64,000 nucleotides of DNA from Saccharopolyspora sp. NFXS83. GTDB lineage: Bacteria > Actinomycetota > Actinomycetes > Mycobacteriales > Pseudonocardiaceae. Each line of letters opens with the position of its first letter. Position 1 is the stretch's first letter. A model generated the notes under the pieces. It was not told the origin of the DNA. It made no database searches and saw only the letters and a list, made by a program, of their open reading frames with translations. Positions 63,115 to 64,000 of this stretch are shown here, piece by piece. Location of the stretch: the NCBI RefSeq assembly GCF_026241095.1, contig NZ_JAPFGB010000025.1:2097-66096 (forward strand), in the 5' to 3' direction. A program made the translations under genes and the position numbers.

Positions 63115-63917
63115 CGTGCTCCGCTCATCGCGTGGAACACGATCGCACCGGCGGTGGCGACGTTGAGCGAGTCCACTTCGGGGTTCATCGGGATGCGCAC
63201 CGGCAGGTCCGCGGCGGAGATGGTGTCCTCCGCCAGGCCGGGCCCTTCCGAGCCGAGCAGCACCGCGACGCGCCCTCGGTCGAGCCCGGCGTCCCGCAGC
63301 GAGGAGGCCGTGGCGCGCGGGGTCAGCGCGGCGATCCGGTAGCCGTGCGCGGTGAGCGTCCGCAGCCCGTCGGGCCAAGCGTCGAGGTGCGCGAACGGGA
63401 CGCGCAGCACGTGGCCCATGGACACCCGGATGCTGCGCCGGTACAGCGGGTCCGCGCAGCCCCCGCCGAGCAGGATCCCGTCGATGCCGAGCGCGGCGGC
63501 GTTGCGGAACAGCGCGCCCAGGTTCTCGTGGTCGCCGACCCCTTCCAGCACCGCGAGCCTGCGGGAGCCGCTGATCAGCTCGTCCGCGTCGACGGTGTGC
63601 GCGCGGTCGGCGACGGCGAGCACACCCCGGTTGAGGTGGAAGCCGACGATCTGGCTCATCACGTCCGCGGACACCTCGTACGCGGGCACGTCGACGCCGG
63701 CGAGCCGGTCGGCGAGCGCGTCGAGGCGCTTGCGGACGCCGAGCAGCGCGCGCACCGGGTACGGGGAGTCGAGCAGCCGTTCGACGACCACGGTGCCTTC
63801 GGCGATGACCAGGCCGCGACCGCCGGGGCGGTCCGGGCGGCGGTCGGCGGTGGCGAGATCCCGGAAGTCGTCGACCCTCGGGTCGCCGACGTCGGTCACC
63901 TCGTGCACGCGTGCCAC
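63111..63917 (-). CDS. TrmH/SpoU family RNA methyltransferase
   Basis: 268 residues. SPOUT-fold RNA 2'-O-methyltransferase: the three family motifs are NLGALFRNA, LLGSEGPGL and IPMNPEVDSLNVATAGAI, which form the S-adenosylmethionine-binding knot. An N-terminal substrate-binding domain (about 1-105) precedes it. It methylates a ribose in rRNA or tRNA; the target cannot be assigned. Some relatives give resistance to ribosome-targeting antibiotics, but nothing here points to that. Start taken at the GTG at 63917; a GTG three codons later is possible. Confidence 0.88.
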   Translation of the reverse strand: MARVHEVTDVGDPRVDDFRDLATADRRPDRPGGRGLVIAEGTVVVERLLDSPYPVRALLGVRKRLDALADRLAGVDVPAYEVSADVMSQIVGFHLNRGVLAVADRAHTVDADELISGSRRLAVLEGVGDHENLGALFRNAAALGIDGILLGGGCADPLYRRSIRVSMGHVLRVPFAHLDAWPDGLRTLTAHGYRIAALTPRATASSLRDAGLDRGRVAVLLGSEGPGLAEDTISAADLPVRIPMNPEVDSLNVATAGAIVFHAMSGAR

Positions 63918-64000
63918 GCGTGCATTTTCGCATTCCGCATCGCCCCGGCCGGAACGGTGTCGCGATCTTGCCGGGCCCGCGGCGCCCGTGATGATCGACC

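Overview
The window is very GC-rich, densely packed actinobacterial DNA, with leaderless promoters (a TAnnnT box 6-8 bases before the start codon) and many GTG starts. Gene content and order point to Pseudonocardiaceae, most likely a Saccharopolyspora-like organism: an XRE/DUF397 pair, SepH beside SerC, ureABCFGD without ureE, and an ESX-4-type secretion locus next to rplM-rpsI-glmM-glmS. No rRNA, tRNA, CRISPR array, insertion sequence or prophage gene was seen.

Layout. 1-6.1 kb: a tandem palindromic repeat array, an alpha/beta hydrolase with a promoter overlapped by an operator-like palindrome, malate synthase with a CitE-like partner, a divergent IclR regulator and a DedA protein. 6.4-13.1 kb: alr-hydrolase-tsaE with overlapping ends, nnrD and glmS, separated by more copies of the palindromic repeat. 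13.4-15 kb: an alpha/beta-hydrolase-fold protein without its nucleophile serine and a membrane protein. 15-39.3 kb: a type VII secretion (ESX-4-like) region, interrupted by glmM, rpsI and rplM as in the mycobacterial ESX-4 neighbourhood. It has the core genes eccC, eccD, mycP, eccB and eccE, the two WXG100 genes, an Hsp70-like Rv3446c-type protein, and two paralogous two-gene substrate modules. 39.4-51.6 kb: photolyase, citrate synthase, sugar kinase with a TetR gene, acyl-CoA dehydrogenase, aldose epimerase, two transporters and PdxH. 51.8-56.5 kb: urease operon. 56.8-64 kb: a second citrate synthase, a SEC-C protein, serC, sepH, a DUF1348 protein, a membrane protein and a TrmH-type methyltransferase.

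The most interesting system is the ESX-4 region. The three substrate units (the WXG100 pair, module A at 15.0-18.5 kb and module B at 33.9-35.4 kb) are each preceded by a GGAAC-N17/18-CGTC promoter, the form recalled for the mycobacterial ECF sigma factor SigM. Weaker matches precede eccC and the Hsp70-like gene. Each module couples a small protein carrying D-F-G-x9-Y to a large WXG-type protein with a Gly/Met-rich C-terminal region, the start and stop codons overlapping as TGATG. This looks like a dedicated set of co-regulated substrates for an ESX-4 machine that also carries EccE.

Two families of structured non-coding repeats stand out as well. One is a double-palindromic element built on GAACGGACCGTTC. 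The other is a long hairpin present at 50.7 and 62.4 kb whose copies differ by compensating base changes, preceded by a variable number of small GGC-GAA-GCC hairpins.
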